Source: Corylus avellana (Eukaryota; Streptophyta; Magnoliopsida; Fagales; Betulaceae). From it: 64,000 nt of DNA. A program made the translations under genes and the position numbers. Shown here in pieces: positions 21,365 through 30,850 of this stretch. The notes below the pieces were generated by a model. The model worked only from the letters and a program-made list of their open reading frames with translations. It had not been told where the DNA came from and made no database searches. The stretch spans positions 29,035,900 to 29,099,899 of the forward strand of contig NC_081546.1 of NCBI RefSeq assembly GCF_901000735.1, written 5' to 3'. Numbering within the stretch: the stretch's first letter is position 1; each line of letters starts with the position of its first letter.

Positions 21365-21660
21365 AACATGAGTAGCGACGATGGGCCACGGTCGTCGCTA
21401 ATAAGCCCTAATAATTTTTCCTTTAATTAATTAGCGACAACATTGTTGTCACTAATATAGAGTTTTAATTAGTGACGACCATATTGTCGCTAATAAACTA
21501 GATCCTGTCACTTTTTTTTTTGCACAACTTTTCGCGCGTGGGACAAAAATTTATTCTGGTGTTAGCGACTAAATATTAGCGAAGAAATATTGTTGTCGCT
21601 GTTATATATATATATAATGAAATTAGCAACGACAAGAAATTGTCGTCACTGATAACTTAA
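21365..21660. mobile_element. second subterminal-repeat region (GCGACGAC type)
   Basis: Direct and inverted copies of a TTAGCGACGAC / GTCGTCGCTAA motif (for example GGTCGTCGCTAATA, TTAGTGACGACCATA, TTGTCGTCACT) recur through about 300 bp. The pattern resembles the region at 9138-9458 but with a different core, and is typical of CACTA-like termini. Ends not resolved. Confidence 0.5.
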
Positions 21661-21974
21661 TAGAATTGTTAGGTTTATAGCCTTGTGCTCCTTGAATCAT
21701 ATTAGATAAATTGTCAAGTACAGTTCATGTAATCCACTTTTCTTGCAACTCATTCATTCATAATCAGAAGCTCTTCTGTAGTTCGATACATTGTAACGCA
21801 GTCTAAGTGCCTCACCACACAGAAAAATGAGAGAGATTAATGAGTCGGGTCGAGCTTATATGAGCTATATTCAAGAGCCTAAGTCGAACCAAACTAAGTA
21901 GTTTAGTGTTCAAATTTGGAGAATTTGTTAAACAAATTGAATCTAAGTCAAACTTTATATGAGCTCAACTCATT
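21661..21974. other. intergenic, no gene recognised
   Basis: AT-rich sequence with no supportable feature. Confidence 0.45.
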
Positions 21975-22898
21975 AGCCTCATTATATTCCACCTGAAAGG
22001 TCTTCATCAATGTCATTATAATCTGCGATGCCATCCGTGGGTCCTTCCTCTTCGGCGGGGTCATCTTCCTCAGGGTAGAGGCTTCCAAACATACTAGTAA
22101 ACCAATNNNNNNNNNNNNNNNNNNNNNNNNNNNNNNNNNNNNNNNNNNNNNNNNNNNNNNNNNNNNNNNNNNNNNNNNNNNNNNNNNNNNNNNNNNNNNN
22201 NNNNNNTTCTTTGTCACAACTATAGACCCTTGTCTCTAATTTTGTGATTTTCGGCCAATGGTATAACTATGGGGCAAGAAAGCGACTCACATGTGTTTTA
22301 ATAGTTTTTCCAAATTATTGATCTTTAATTTGCCTTGCCGTACCCTAGTTTGCTTCAATTGTTGCCACCATACAACAACTCTTCTCCAAAATGTGTTTAC
22401 CACCATAGAGACTCGTCGTTCATTGGGCACCCCCTTGAAGTCTAGAACTTCTTCAATAGTAACCACCCAATCAAGGAACTCTTCGGGTTGCAAGCAACCT
22501 TGGAATTCCAGGATGTCGAGCTTGACATCTACTTCCCATGGAATAGCATGAGCTTTTGTAGTAGGAAATTTCCTCTTCGCTCCGCACCCTGCAAAAGGAT
22601 TGACATGTTCACTCTCAACGATAAATTTTTCTTCCGCCCGTGTACCGCAATCTCGGTTAACGATGACGAACATTCAGACCACCCATGTTGGCCAAGTGAT
22701 CAGTAGGGACTCCGTGTTGGGTGCACACCCACTCCCTCTTCTACACTGCTATACCACTAAACCTCTCCTCCATGTGCTGCAAACGAATCGATGGTTGCTT
22801 CTTATATGCTGCTTCCATGTGCACGTACACTTCGTTCATATCTGCACAACAATTACCCCTCCCCATTCATGGAAAGTAACTTGGGCTCTGATGCCAAC
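21975..22898 (-). pseudogene. Ty3-gypsy remnant: gag and polyprotein C-terminus across a gap
   Basis: On the minus strand, right to left: an initiator-Met primer site variant (TGGCATCAGAGCCC, about 22882-22895), a broken gag N-terminus, and a Retrotrans_gag-like frame at 22287-22673 (LDILEFQGCLQPEEFLDWV, then VSMVVNTFWRRVVVWWQQLK). Then comes the 100-N gap and an acidic C-terminal frame (PEEDDPAEEEGPTDG, about 22010-22070) that ends in a stop. RT and integrase are absent from the visible sequence and may be in the gap. Confidence 0.8.
22107..22206. other. assembly gap (100 N)
   Basis: A run of 100 N inside the gypsy remnant. The missing pol region of the element may lie here. Confidence 0.99.
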
Positions 22899-23369
22899 TG
22901 ATGCAGCGTGACTTAGAAGGCTGCAGCGAAGAACAACAATAAAGAACGGATATGTATTTCCAGATCTTGATTATATCAAAGCATTTAAAAAATCTTCTCT
23001 ATAACGCTAGATACTCTCTAGGTGTTGAAGGGAAAATAGAAGAACGCTCAACTATGAGACTTCTTATTAAACAAAACTCAATCATAAACAACAATTGCGT
23101 TCTATGGTCTATAAAATATGTATTTATAGGCCCCCAAACCCTAAACCTAATAAAAGTACGAAACTAAATCGAATTGAAACTCTATAGTGCCCGTCCGGTT
23201 GGAACTTAAGCCCGTCCGAACGGCCATGGATATAAAACATAAAAAACATGAAAATAACATAAGCGTCCGGATGGTCTCCGAACGAGGACTTCAGACGAGG
23301 CTCTCGGGTTTAGGCCCGACCGGACAGGCTGCAGACAAGCTTGCAAACGAGGCTTGCCAATCTACATCA
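22899..23369 (-). mobile_element. 5' LTR of the gypsy remnant
   Basis: It lies next to the primer site and is bounded by TGATGCAGCG and CTACATCA on the plus strand (TGATGTAG...TGCATCA on the minus strand). It is homologous to the LTRs at 42027-42459 and 43863-44296, and shares CCGTCCGG-rich motifs with the LTR piece at 37655-38012. The partner LTR was not found on the left side. Confidence 0.75.
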
Positions 23370-24060
23370 TATGTGCTCCTCCGTTGCTGCTTATGGTGGG
23401 GCGGCTTTTGTTGTCTTTAGTTTTTAGTGTTTTTTTTTTTTTTTTGCTTTTGCTTTGATTTTTATTTTTGTTCTTGTTGTCATGTTCTTTAGGTCAAGGA
23501 CATGTGTTTTCTCTTCACCTTTGGGCTGAGGAGGAGTATATCAGCGTGGGGGATTATCTCTCACGTCCGAACAATAAGATTTGAAAAAATGGCTACCTAT
23601 GTCTTAAATCTAGTCTACTTAGAACAGATCTATTTCTTAATTGAAGTGATACATGAGTTAGTGGAAGCTGATATAGATAATATTTGATTGTAAGATTTTC
23701 TAATTGTATATATGACTTTGTAATTTCATAACTTTTGGCTATGTTATATCAAAGTTATATGGTATGTGATGTTAGAGTTGTTATGCTTTTGATTTTTTAT
23801 CAATAAAATCATAAAGATTTCCGTTAGAAAAGAAGGACAAAAAAAAAAAAGGGAAGAGATTTAAGAGAAGATGATACTATTATTCATACATAATTAAAAA
23901 AGAAAGAAAAAAGAAATGAGATTTAAGAGAAGATAATACTAGTATTCATACATAATTAAGAGAAGAGCTGTTATGCCCTAATTCCTGCCGTCTGTATTGG
24001 CCTAAGCGCATATATACGCTACTTTCATTCATGTACTGACCGACTTTTATTACCTTAATC
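23370..24060 (+). repeat. upstream segment of gene 3 shared with gene 1
   Basis: 23390-23850 is the inverted counterpart of 8000-8340 and ends in ATCAATAAAAT, like a LINE 3' tail. 23860-24000 contains a local tandem duplication (AGATTTAAGAGAAGAT and ATTCATACATAATTAA, each twice). 23995-24060 matches 7860-7920 in reverse. Confidence 0.6.
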
Positions 24061-24400
24061 ACCCAACAAATAATTATGTTTTGCTCTTAATTCCTGCTTG
24101 GCCGGTCGATCTTTACTCAGTCAATTGGGTCGGATTCACAGAAAGAGAGCCAATTGTTTTGACAAGGTGCTCATTCTCTTCATTACCGTCCATTGCTTTT
24201 TCAGTCCGCCAAGAACAAATTCGTTTCTGGAAATAATGCAATTTCAGACAAACAGAAACAGAGGATTTCATTTTCTTTTATGGAATCTTTGGGACCAACT
24301 CTGCAAAAGCTGATACTAAAAGTTTGTTAATTTAGAAGATGGAAGGAATCTTGCTTTCTCCAAGCCTATCTATAAGAAGATAGAAGGATAGTCTTGTTCG
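24061..24400 (+). repeat. conserved upstream block of gene 3
   Basis: This is the same block as at 7521-7850 (reverse) and 28025-28370. The frame reading SFMESLGPTLQKLI is open here as well. It lies about 370-620 bp upstream of the gene 3 ATG. Confidence 0.6.
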
Positions 24401-24419
24401 TATCTTGTGGCCAAGCCTA

Positions 24420-24703
24420 TCATTTCGTACGTCATGCACACAAGGAAGCCTGACTCAGCCACAGATTCGTCACGGTCCTAGCTACAATGGCGGTCATGAT
24501 TAATGGAACAAGAATTATTATTAATCAATCATATCAGATAATTTTAGTAGCGAGTAAATTACTACAAGAGGGCTGGCGAAGGGTAAAAAGGAAATCCTAT
24601 ATATATACGCTTGCAGTCTCTTCTCAAACCTCCAAGCTAGCAATACCTCTCATACCCTATAAGCCTATCGCAAGCAAGAGCCTACTGCCTCGCCTTCCCT
24701 TCA
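24420..24703 (+). promoter_or_regulatory. core promoter and 5'UTR of gene 3
   Basis: The family promoter is intact here: ATGGCGGTCATGATTAATGG, then AATCATATCAGATAATTTTA, then the TATA box CCTATATATACGC (about 24597-24610), roughly 100 bp before the ATG. The uninterrupted CATGATTAATGG is the empty site for the MITE in the gene 2 promoter. Confidence 0.7.
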
Positions 24704-24848
24704 ATGGCTTTATTTAATCAATTTCGTAAGTGCATGCATCTTCGATTATTCTAACTTATTATTTATGTTTAAGTCTAATTTACTTGTAAGACATGGGTCT
24801 GTCATGCATGAATGGAAAATAAGAAAGAAAGAAAGAAAGAAAGAAAAA

Positions 24849-24912
<64 letters not shown>

Positions 24913-25443
24913 GTTACTTTGTTGAACCACCTCTAAAGGTCTTCGAACCATTATGAGGCTTCACGGCCTTAATGGTGGTTCAGCCGCGTCTTATAGCCAG
25001 CTTGGAGTGATTGTTGATGTTTTAAGGTAATTATTAGGTGTTTTAGAGTCTTTTCGCTATCTATGAAATATTGATGTGTCGGGCATGTAATTGGAATGTG
25101 TAAAATAAGAGTTTTACCCCATTCTAATTGAAATTAGACTCTTTTAATTTGAATTTGTAAGTCTTCATCATTGTAACTTGTAATTCTTATTGTTGTTGCA
25201 CTTTCTCTAGGATGTGTGCCACTGGCACCTACACCAACACCAGATTTCACCAGCACCATAAACATCACTAGCAGCAACACCCAAAGCGGCAACGCCGCCT
25301 CCGGCAATGCCACCAGGACCAACTTCACTGCCGTCGACTTGTCTGGCAGCAACTTAACTGGGGCTAACACCGAAGGCCGCAGCGTTGGCGTCAGCTACGT
25401 CACCAGTAGCAACACCACCGGCATCAACATGTTCCGTTACTAG
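24704..25443 (+). CDS. small pentapeptide-like repeat protein, gene 3 (two exons)
   Basis: Exon 1 is 24704-24725 and exon 2 is 25211-25443, giving 84 aa. The splice junction CAATTTC|GTAAGT...TCTCTAG|GATGTGTG keeps the frame. It starts MALFNQFRCVPL, followed by a short Pro-rich linker (APTPTPDF), then sequon-rich, roughly period-5 sequence (NITSS, SGNAA, SGNAT, TNFTA, SNLTG, ANTEG, SNTTG), and ends NMFRY like gene 4. About six NxT/S sites occur, which would matter only if the protein is secreted, and no signal peptide is seen. The intron contains a long (AT)n at 24857-24908. Function unknown. Confidence 0.58.
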
Positions 25444-25650
25444 TTGGTTCAGCTTCCATTATCAACAAAAAGGAAAATAATACGTATGTTGCATTTTTAA
25501 GCTTGTACTATCCATGATAAGGTCAATTATCAAATGTGTTATAAGGCCAATAATCAGGTGCGCATGTATTTGTAACATAGAAGTTTGTTTTATGAACAGT
25601 AATGCCTATAATCAGATATAAGTCGTGTTAAGAAGCTTGTACTATCTACA
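25444..25650 (+). repeat. 3'UTR repeat of gene 3, cut short
   Basis: Three to four units of the family 3'UTR repeat follow the TAG, then the sequence changes abruptly after GCTTGTACTATCTAC near 25650, where a Helitron-like end begins. Confidence 0.65.
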
Positions 25651-26330
25651 TATAACTAGCTCATAACCCACGCTATGCGCGAGATTCTTTATTATAATTT
25701 AATTTCAAGATTTAAAAACATTTTAATTTACTTTTGTTTATAGGTTAAAAAATAACAGCTTTTAAGAAATCTATTACACATTTTTCAATAAAAAGACTTA
25801 TTAAAGGTTTTACGCCAATACATTACTGCACATAATGACACAAAACAAATATATAAATCAACCAAAAAAAAAATTACTATCATAAAATCCAATTTTAGTT
25901 TAATCCATATAAATTAAAACATGTTAAAATCTTTGTTCTCATAGCTGTAATTTAAAATGAAAAGAAGTATAAAGAAAAAAAAAATAGCAAGTAGAAAACT
26001 TAGATTTTGATTATCAAAGCATAAAAAAATAGAACCACAAAAAATAAAGACAAATAAACAGAAAACAAAAAATACAAATTCTATTTTTATGTATGAAAAT
26101 GCTTAGAAAATGACACCTATTGAAAATGTTGCATGCTACTTATATGTTCCATGCGTCAAGAAACTGATGAAGGCGGAAGAGTACATATATAAGTGCATGC
26201 TGCATGCATATGCGCATCGTTGTCTGAATTTCTGTCGTCCGCGTGCATTATAATGTGCCCTTTTATTCGGTGAGTGAAATCTTAATTAATTTGATTATTA
26301 CTATTTCACTTATTCAGCAACAAAGGTTTT
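25646..26330 (+). mobile_element. possible Helitron-like insertion in the gene 3 3'UTR
   Basis: The break in the UTR is followed by TCTACATATAACTAGC and ACCCACGCTATGCGCGAG. Plant Helitron 5' ends often start TC and carry a CCCGYGC-type block near this position. No CTRR 3' end with hairpin was confirmed, and the right limit is set only by where family homology restarts. The interior is AT-rich and noncoding. Confidence 0.35.
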
Positions 26331-26760
26331 GACCCATCATTATTGAAGAATAACTCTTCCAATCTAAATTTGTTAATCTTCATCATTCTAACTTGAAATT
26401 CTTATTGCTTTGGCAGCTTGGCCGGTCCATGGGATAATGCATGATGATCAGTAGAAGCTTGCATGGGATAACGACATTAAGACCAGCCGTAATCAAATAT
26501 GTCGTACGTATTTAGAAGCTTGTATTATCCACAATAAGGCCGATTATCAGATGTATTATAAGGCTAATAATCAGACCCAGCGTGTGTTTGTAACATACAA
26601 GCTTGTATTATATATCAACAATAAGGCCTGTAATAAGATACGTTGTCTTAAGTATTATCTACGTGCAATAAGGCCAGTTATGAAATATGGTGTGTTGTAA
26701 GGCCAATAATAAGATGTGTTGTATTTTCTTGTATCATGTTTCAGACGACATGCGTTACAG
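26331..26760 (+). pseudogene. small-protein gene copy lacking exon 2
   Basis: 26340-26416 matches the end of the family intron (CTCTTCCAATCTAAATTTG, ATCTTCATCATTCTAACTTG, a pyrimidine tract and CAG). From 26500 the 3'UTR repeats resume (GCTTGTATTATCCACAATAA, GGCCGATTATCAGATG). The coding part between them is reduced to about 80 bp without period-5 repeats. The upstream exon 1 is not recognisable. This copy is dead. Confidence 0.7.
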
Positions 26761-27159
26761 CTTATGTTTATAGTTTTTGCTTAATTTTGTGACTAGGATT
26801 GGGTTAGTCTGTGATTTGTGTCAGCTTGCAGACAATGGCTCTCTTTATATTCATTAAAAAGGCTAGCTTTCCTTATAAAAGACAAAAAAAAAAAAAAAAA
26901 AATCAAATTCAAACAATTTGAACTTTTTAAAAAAATGAAAACAGTTATATATATATAAATTCTAAATTTGAAAACTTAAATCCAAAGCTTATATAGATGT
27001 TTTCATGTCTTTTTGGTCCAAAGCAGCATAGATGTGAAATACATATGAAAGCAAACAAAAATCATGTTGAAAGTTTAACCTATGAGAATAACTTTTATAA
27101 GTACATTGCATAAACCAGCAGGTTTTTTGTGGTCTCCAATAATAATAAGCCATATCAGC
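26761..27159. other. intergenic AT-rich sequence
   Basis: No gene seen. It ends with TAAGCCATATCAGC (27146-27159), the left TSD of the LINE insertion. Confidence 0.5.
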
Positions 27160-27720
27160 TTTTTTTTTTTTGATGAATAAGCATCTTCATTAAGAGCAAA
27201 ACAAACCAAATACAAAGTATCACCATATACAAGCCCTACAAAAGGCCAAAATCAAAACCTCACAGAGGCTGAACACCAACAAAACACATTACAATGCTGT
27301 AAAACATACTAACCGCAGACCAAAATAACCAATATTAACAAAGCAAGTCTGCTGGTATGTTCCATAAAGAACAAAGCATAAGGTTTTCACCAGTTTTAGA
27401 AAACTTCCCTTTCCCAATTACTCTAGTTCTGACTTCCCACAGAATTTTCTTCAACAATTGCTCCTCTGTTTTGGGATGTCCTGCATGCCTGACTTCATTT
27501 CTATTGCACCAGATGTTGTAAACAGCAGACCCCAAAGCCAAACGACAAAGCACAGCTTTAAAGGTCTTATTACCCCATTCACTGCATCCCATTTGCAAAA
27601 CCTCCTCCCATATTGTAGGAGAATTTGCTATTCTGCACCTAGACAAGCAGAACCTCCATATTCTATAGCTGAATCAACACCAGTAGAAGCAGCCATGAGC
27701 CTAGAAAATACTTCCATAGC
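27160..27720 (-). mobile_element. 5'-truncated LINE with 14-bp TSD
   Basis: TAAGCCATATCAGC (27146-27159) and TAAGCCACATCAGC (27721-27734) are the TSD, with one mismatch. On the minus strand the element ends in a poly-A (T-run at 27160-27171) and codes for the tail of a plant LINE ORF2: WEEVLQMGCSEWGNKTFKA, LALGSAVYNIWCNRNEVRH and LLKKILWEVRTRVIGKGKF, as found after zf-RVT. The 561-bp length shows severe 5' truncation, which is usual for LINE insertions. Confidence 0.88.
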
Positions 27721-27734
27721 TAAGCCACATCAGC

Positions 27735-28024
27735 TTTGAACACCAAAGCAAGCAATTTAAATGAAAAACACTGGATCACAACCAAAATAAAAGAGATCTG
27801 AAGCCCATCACCCTCTAGGCCTTCTACAACGAAAACTTACTAGCAGTTGTGATACAGAAGGAGTAACTTCTGAATCTCAGAGAAAAAAAATAAAATAAAA
27901 AATAAAAAAAGCAAGAGACCAATGTTTTCAGAGCACAACAATTTCACATTGCTGTGATGGTGGAAGCAGAGGAACGGAGGCAGTGGGGTGGTGTTCTTGA
28001 GAGGGCAATGAGTTTTAGATCTCT
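27735..28024. other. intergenic sequence upstream of gene 4
   Basis: No gene recognised. 28010-28050 carries GATCTGGTGTGGCCGATCGA, shared only with the orphan block at 19980. Confidence 0.5.
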
Positions 28025-28370
28025 GGTTCTTTAGGTTGATGGTATGTGTGATCTGGTGTGGCCGATCGATCTTTACTCATTCAATTGGGTCGGATTTACA
28101 GAAAGAGAGCCAATCGTTTTGACAAGGTGCCCATTCTCTTCATTACTGTCCATTGCTTTTTCAGTGCGCCAAGAACAAATTCGTTTCTGGAAATAATGCA
28201 ATTCCATACAAACAAAAAAACGAGGATTGCATTTCTTTTATGGAATCTTTGGGGCCAACTCTGCAAAAGCTGATACTAAAGTCTGTTAATTTAGAAGATG
28301 GAAGGAATCTTGCTTTCTCCAAGCCTATCTATAAGAAGATAGAAGGATAGTCTTGTTCGTATCTTGTGGC
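28025..28370 (+). repeat. conserved upstream block of gene 4
   Basis: This is the fourth recognisable copy of the upstream block. The frame SFMESLGPTLQKL stays open, although neighbouring bases differ (CCATACAAACAAAAAAACG). Length is conserved relative to gene 3, although substitutions are frequent. Confidence 0.6.
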
Positions 28371-28389
28371 CAAGCCTATCATTTCGTAC

Positions 28390-28663
28390 GTCATGCACAC
28401 ATTATGGAAGCCTGACGCAGCCACAGATTCGTCATGATCCTAGCTACAATGGCGGTCATGATTAATGGGACAACTATTATCATTAATCAATCATACCAGA
28501 TAATTTTAGTAGCAAGTAAATTACTACAAGAGAGCTGGCGAAGGGTAAAAAGGAAAGCCTATATATACACGCTTGCACTCTTTTCTCAAACCTCCAAACT
28601 AGCAATACCTCTCATAGTCTATAAGCCTATCGCAAGCTCTTCTACTGCGTCGCCTTCCCTTCA
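28390..28663 (+). promoter_or_regulatory. core promoter and 5'UTR of gene 4
   Basis: The block ATGGCGGTCATGATTAATGG is present at about 28450, then the TATA box CCTATATATACACGC (28558-28572), about 100 bp upstream of the ATG. The 5'UTR shares CTCTTTTCTCAAACCTCCAA and the sequence up to CCTTCCCTTCA with its sisters. Confidence 0.7.
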
Positions 28664-28795
28664 ATGGCTTTAATATTTAATCAACTTCGTAAGTGCATGC
28701 ATCTTCGATCATTCTAACTTATTATTTATGTTTAAATCTAATTTACTTGTAAGGCATGAGTCTATCATGCATGAATGGAAAAGAAGAAAGAAGAC

Positions 28796-28845
<50 letters not shown>

Positions 28846-29474
28846 GTCATTTAGTTGAACCACTTCTAAAGGCCTTCGAACCATTATGAGGCTTCAAAGC
28901 CTTAATGGTGGTTCGCCGCCTCTTATAGCCAGCTTGGGGTTATTGTTGATGTTTTAAGGTAATTATTAGGTGTGCTCGTCTTTTTGCTATCTATGAAATG
29001 TTGATGTGTCGGCAAGTAATTAGAATGTTTAAAATAAGAGTTTTACCCCATTCTAATAGAAATTAGAGTACTCTTCCAATTTGAATTTGTAAGTCGTCAT
29101 CATTCTAACTTGTAATTCTTATTGTTGTCGCACTTTCTCTAGGATGTTTGCCACAAGCACCCGCACCGGCACCGGCACCAGCACTAGCACCAGCACCGGC
29201 TTCGACCGACACCAGAAACATCACCAGCGGCAACACCCAAAGCGGCAACGCCACCGCCGGCAATGCCACTAACACCAACTTCACTGCCGTCGACTTCTCC
29301 AAAACCAACTTAACCGGCGTCAACACCCAAGGCAGCAACGTTGGCATTGGCAAGTTCACCAGCGGCGACTTCTCCGGCTGCAACTTCACCAACGGCAACA
29401 CCACCAACAGCTACACTACCGCCGGCAACGCCACCACCGGCAACACCACCGGTGCCAACATGTTCCGTTACTAG
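28664..29474 (+). CDS. small pentapeptide-like repeat protein, gene 4 (two exons)
   Basis: Exon 1 is 28664-28688 (25 nt) and exon 2 is 29143-29474, giving 118 aa, the longest family member. It starts MALIFNQLRCLP, then a 17-residue Ala/Pro run (APAPAPAPALAPAPAS) of the type that carries arabinogalactan in secreted plant proteins. About 85 residues of Asn/Gly/Thr-rich period-5 sequence follow (SGNAT, AGNAT, NTNFT, AVDFS, KTNLT, GVNTQ, SGDFS, GCNFT, NGNTT) with roughly ten NxT/S sequons, and the end is NMFRY. A single Cys lies in the repeat. No signal peptide is visible in the short exon 1, so secretion is unproven. The frame, splice sites and promoter are all intact, making this the best candidate for an active family gene. 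Confidence 0.62.
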
Positions 29475-29905
29475 TTGGTCAAGCTTCCATTATAAACAAA
29501 AAGGAAAATAATTCCTATGTTGCATTTAGAAGCTTGTACTATCCACGATAAGGCCAGGCCAATTATCATATGTGTTAGATGTGTGTGTACTTCTAATATA
29601 GAAGTTTGTTTTATGAACAATAAGGCTTGTAATCAGATATAGGTCATGTTAAGAAGCATGTATGATCTACGATAAAGCCAATTATCAAATATGGTGTGTT
29701 GTAAGGCCAAAAATCAGATATGTTGTATTATTTGGAACATATATTGGAGCTTGTATTACGGATAATAAGGGTAATAATCAGATAAGTTGTGCTATTTGTA
29801 ACATAGAAACTTGTATTGGAAACGATAAAGCCAATAATCAAATAACTTGTACGATTTGTAAATATTGTGCTATCAAGAATAAGAACAATATTATTCACCC
29901 ATAAA
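29475..29905 (+). repeat. 3'UTR repeat of gene 4 (reference copy)
   Basis: About seven degenerate units of 50-65 bp, with a consensus close to GTAACATAGAAGCTTGTATT, then ATCNACNATAAGGCCAATAA, then TCAGATATGTTGTATTATTT. The first unit starts right after the stop (AGCTTCCATTAT). The array ends at TGCTATCAAGAATAAGAAC. Confidence 0.8.
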
Positions 29906-30850
29906 AGTTCACACTGGGGTTTCAGCTAAGGCACAATCCTAGGCTATAAAAGTACTTGCCGGAATTTGGTTGGGCTCCACTGAACGTACGTTGAGCAAAC
30001 TCGTGCAAATTTAGTTGAAAATATTTTGTTCCTAATGTCGATGCTTTCCTAAATAAATTCTTTGTTTCAAGTAGTGACGAGAAAACAAAACATAAAATGT
30101 TTTTTTGAAAATTTTGTCTTTTAATATCTTGGGTAGACCATATATGATAATTATGATCTATTTAAGTATTAGATTTTTACATTAAAACTTATAGGTGATT
30201 GTCGTTGGGATTATACCAAACATTCTCACAAACCAAAATTATATTTTTTATGGTGTAATAACATAGGCAACCCCTCATTTGCTTACAACAAATACATGTT
30301 TATTTATGCATATGAATAATAGCTCATTTCGTACTCGATTGTGAAGTTTACTTACTAAGTCTTAGACTTACGCATCATTTACGGCTTGTCAGATTGTTTA
30401 TTTTAGGAAGACCCATTTTTAAAGGATGAATGTTAGGAGTCTGGTTTGCAGTTCTAGGTTTGATTAAAGTAACTATATTTAAATTAGTCGCACCAAGCCT
30501 GTCCATTGAAATTAGTAACTATATTTTCTACTCAGTTCCCATGCGCCGGATACCACTTTCAGCGCGCCCACGCCCCTCCTCGAAGCGCTTCTCATCTCAG
30601 AAATAGTGCCAATATATAGATCATGGACCGATGAGTCCAGATCCGCCAAGATCCGGCTTATCAGACATATTACTCACCGCCACGTGCCATCCGGAATTAT
30701 AAATAAATAAATAAGGATCCAACCTTTTTAACCCGGTCTATCCGGGTCAGTTTTCTTTTCTTTCACTTTTTTTTTTTTTTTGGGGGGGGGGGGTCTATGG
30801 CCCTTGTATCGAGCCCACTTTCAAGGTCCGATACACTTTAGTGATTCTCC
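29906..30850. other. intergenic, no gene recognised
   Basis: The first 90 bp (GGTTTCAGCTAAGGCACAAT, GGTTGGGCTCCACTG) are shared with the flank of gene 2. Beyond that the sequence is AT-rich noncoding. A T/G homopolymer lies at 30769-30793. Confidence 0.5.

Noticed and set aside
22291..22911. Plus-strand frames opposite the gypsy gag
   Set aside because: The minus-strand gag motifs, primer site and LTR fix the orientation. The plus-strand frames have no domain.
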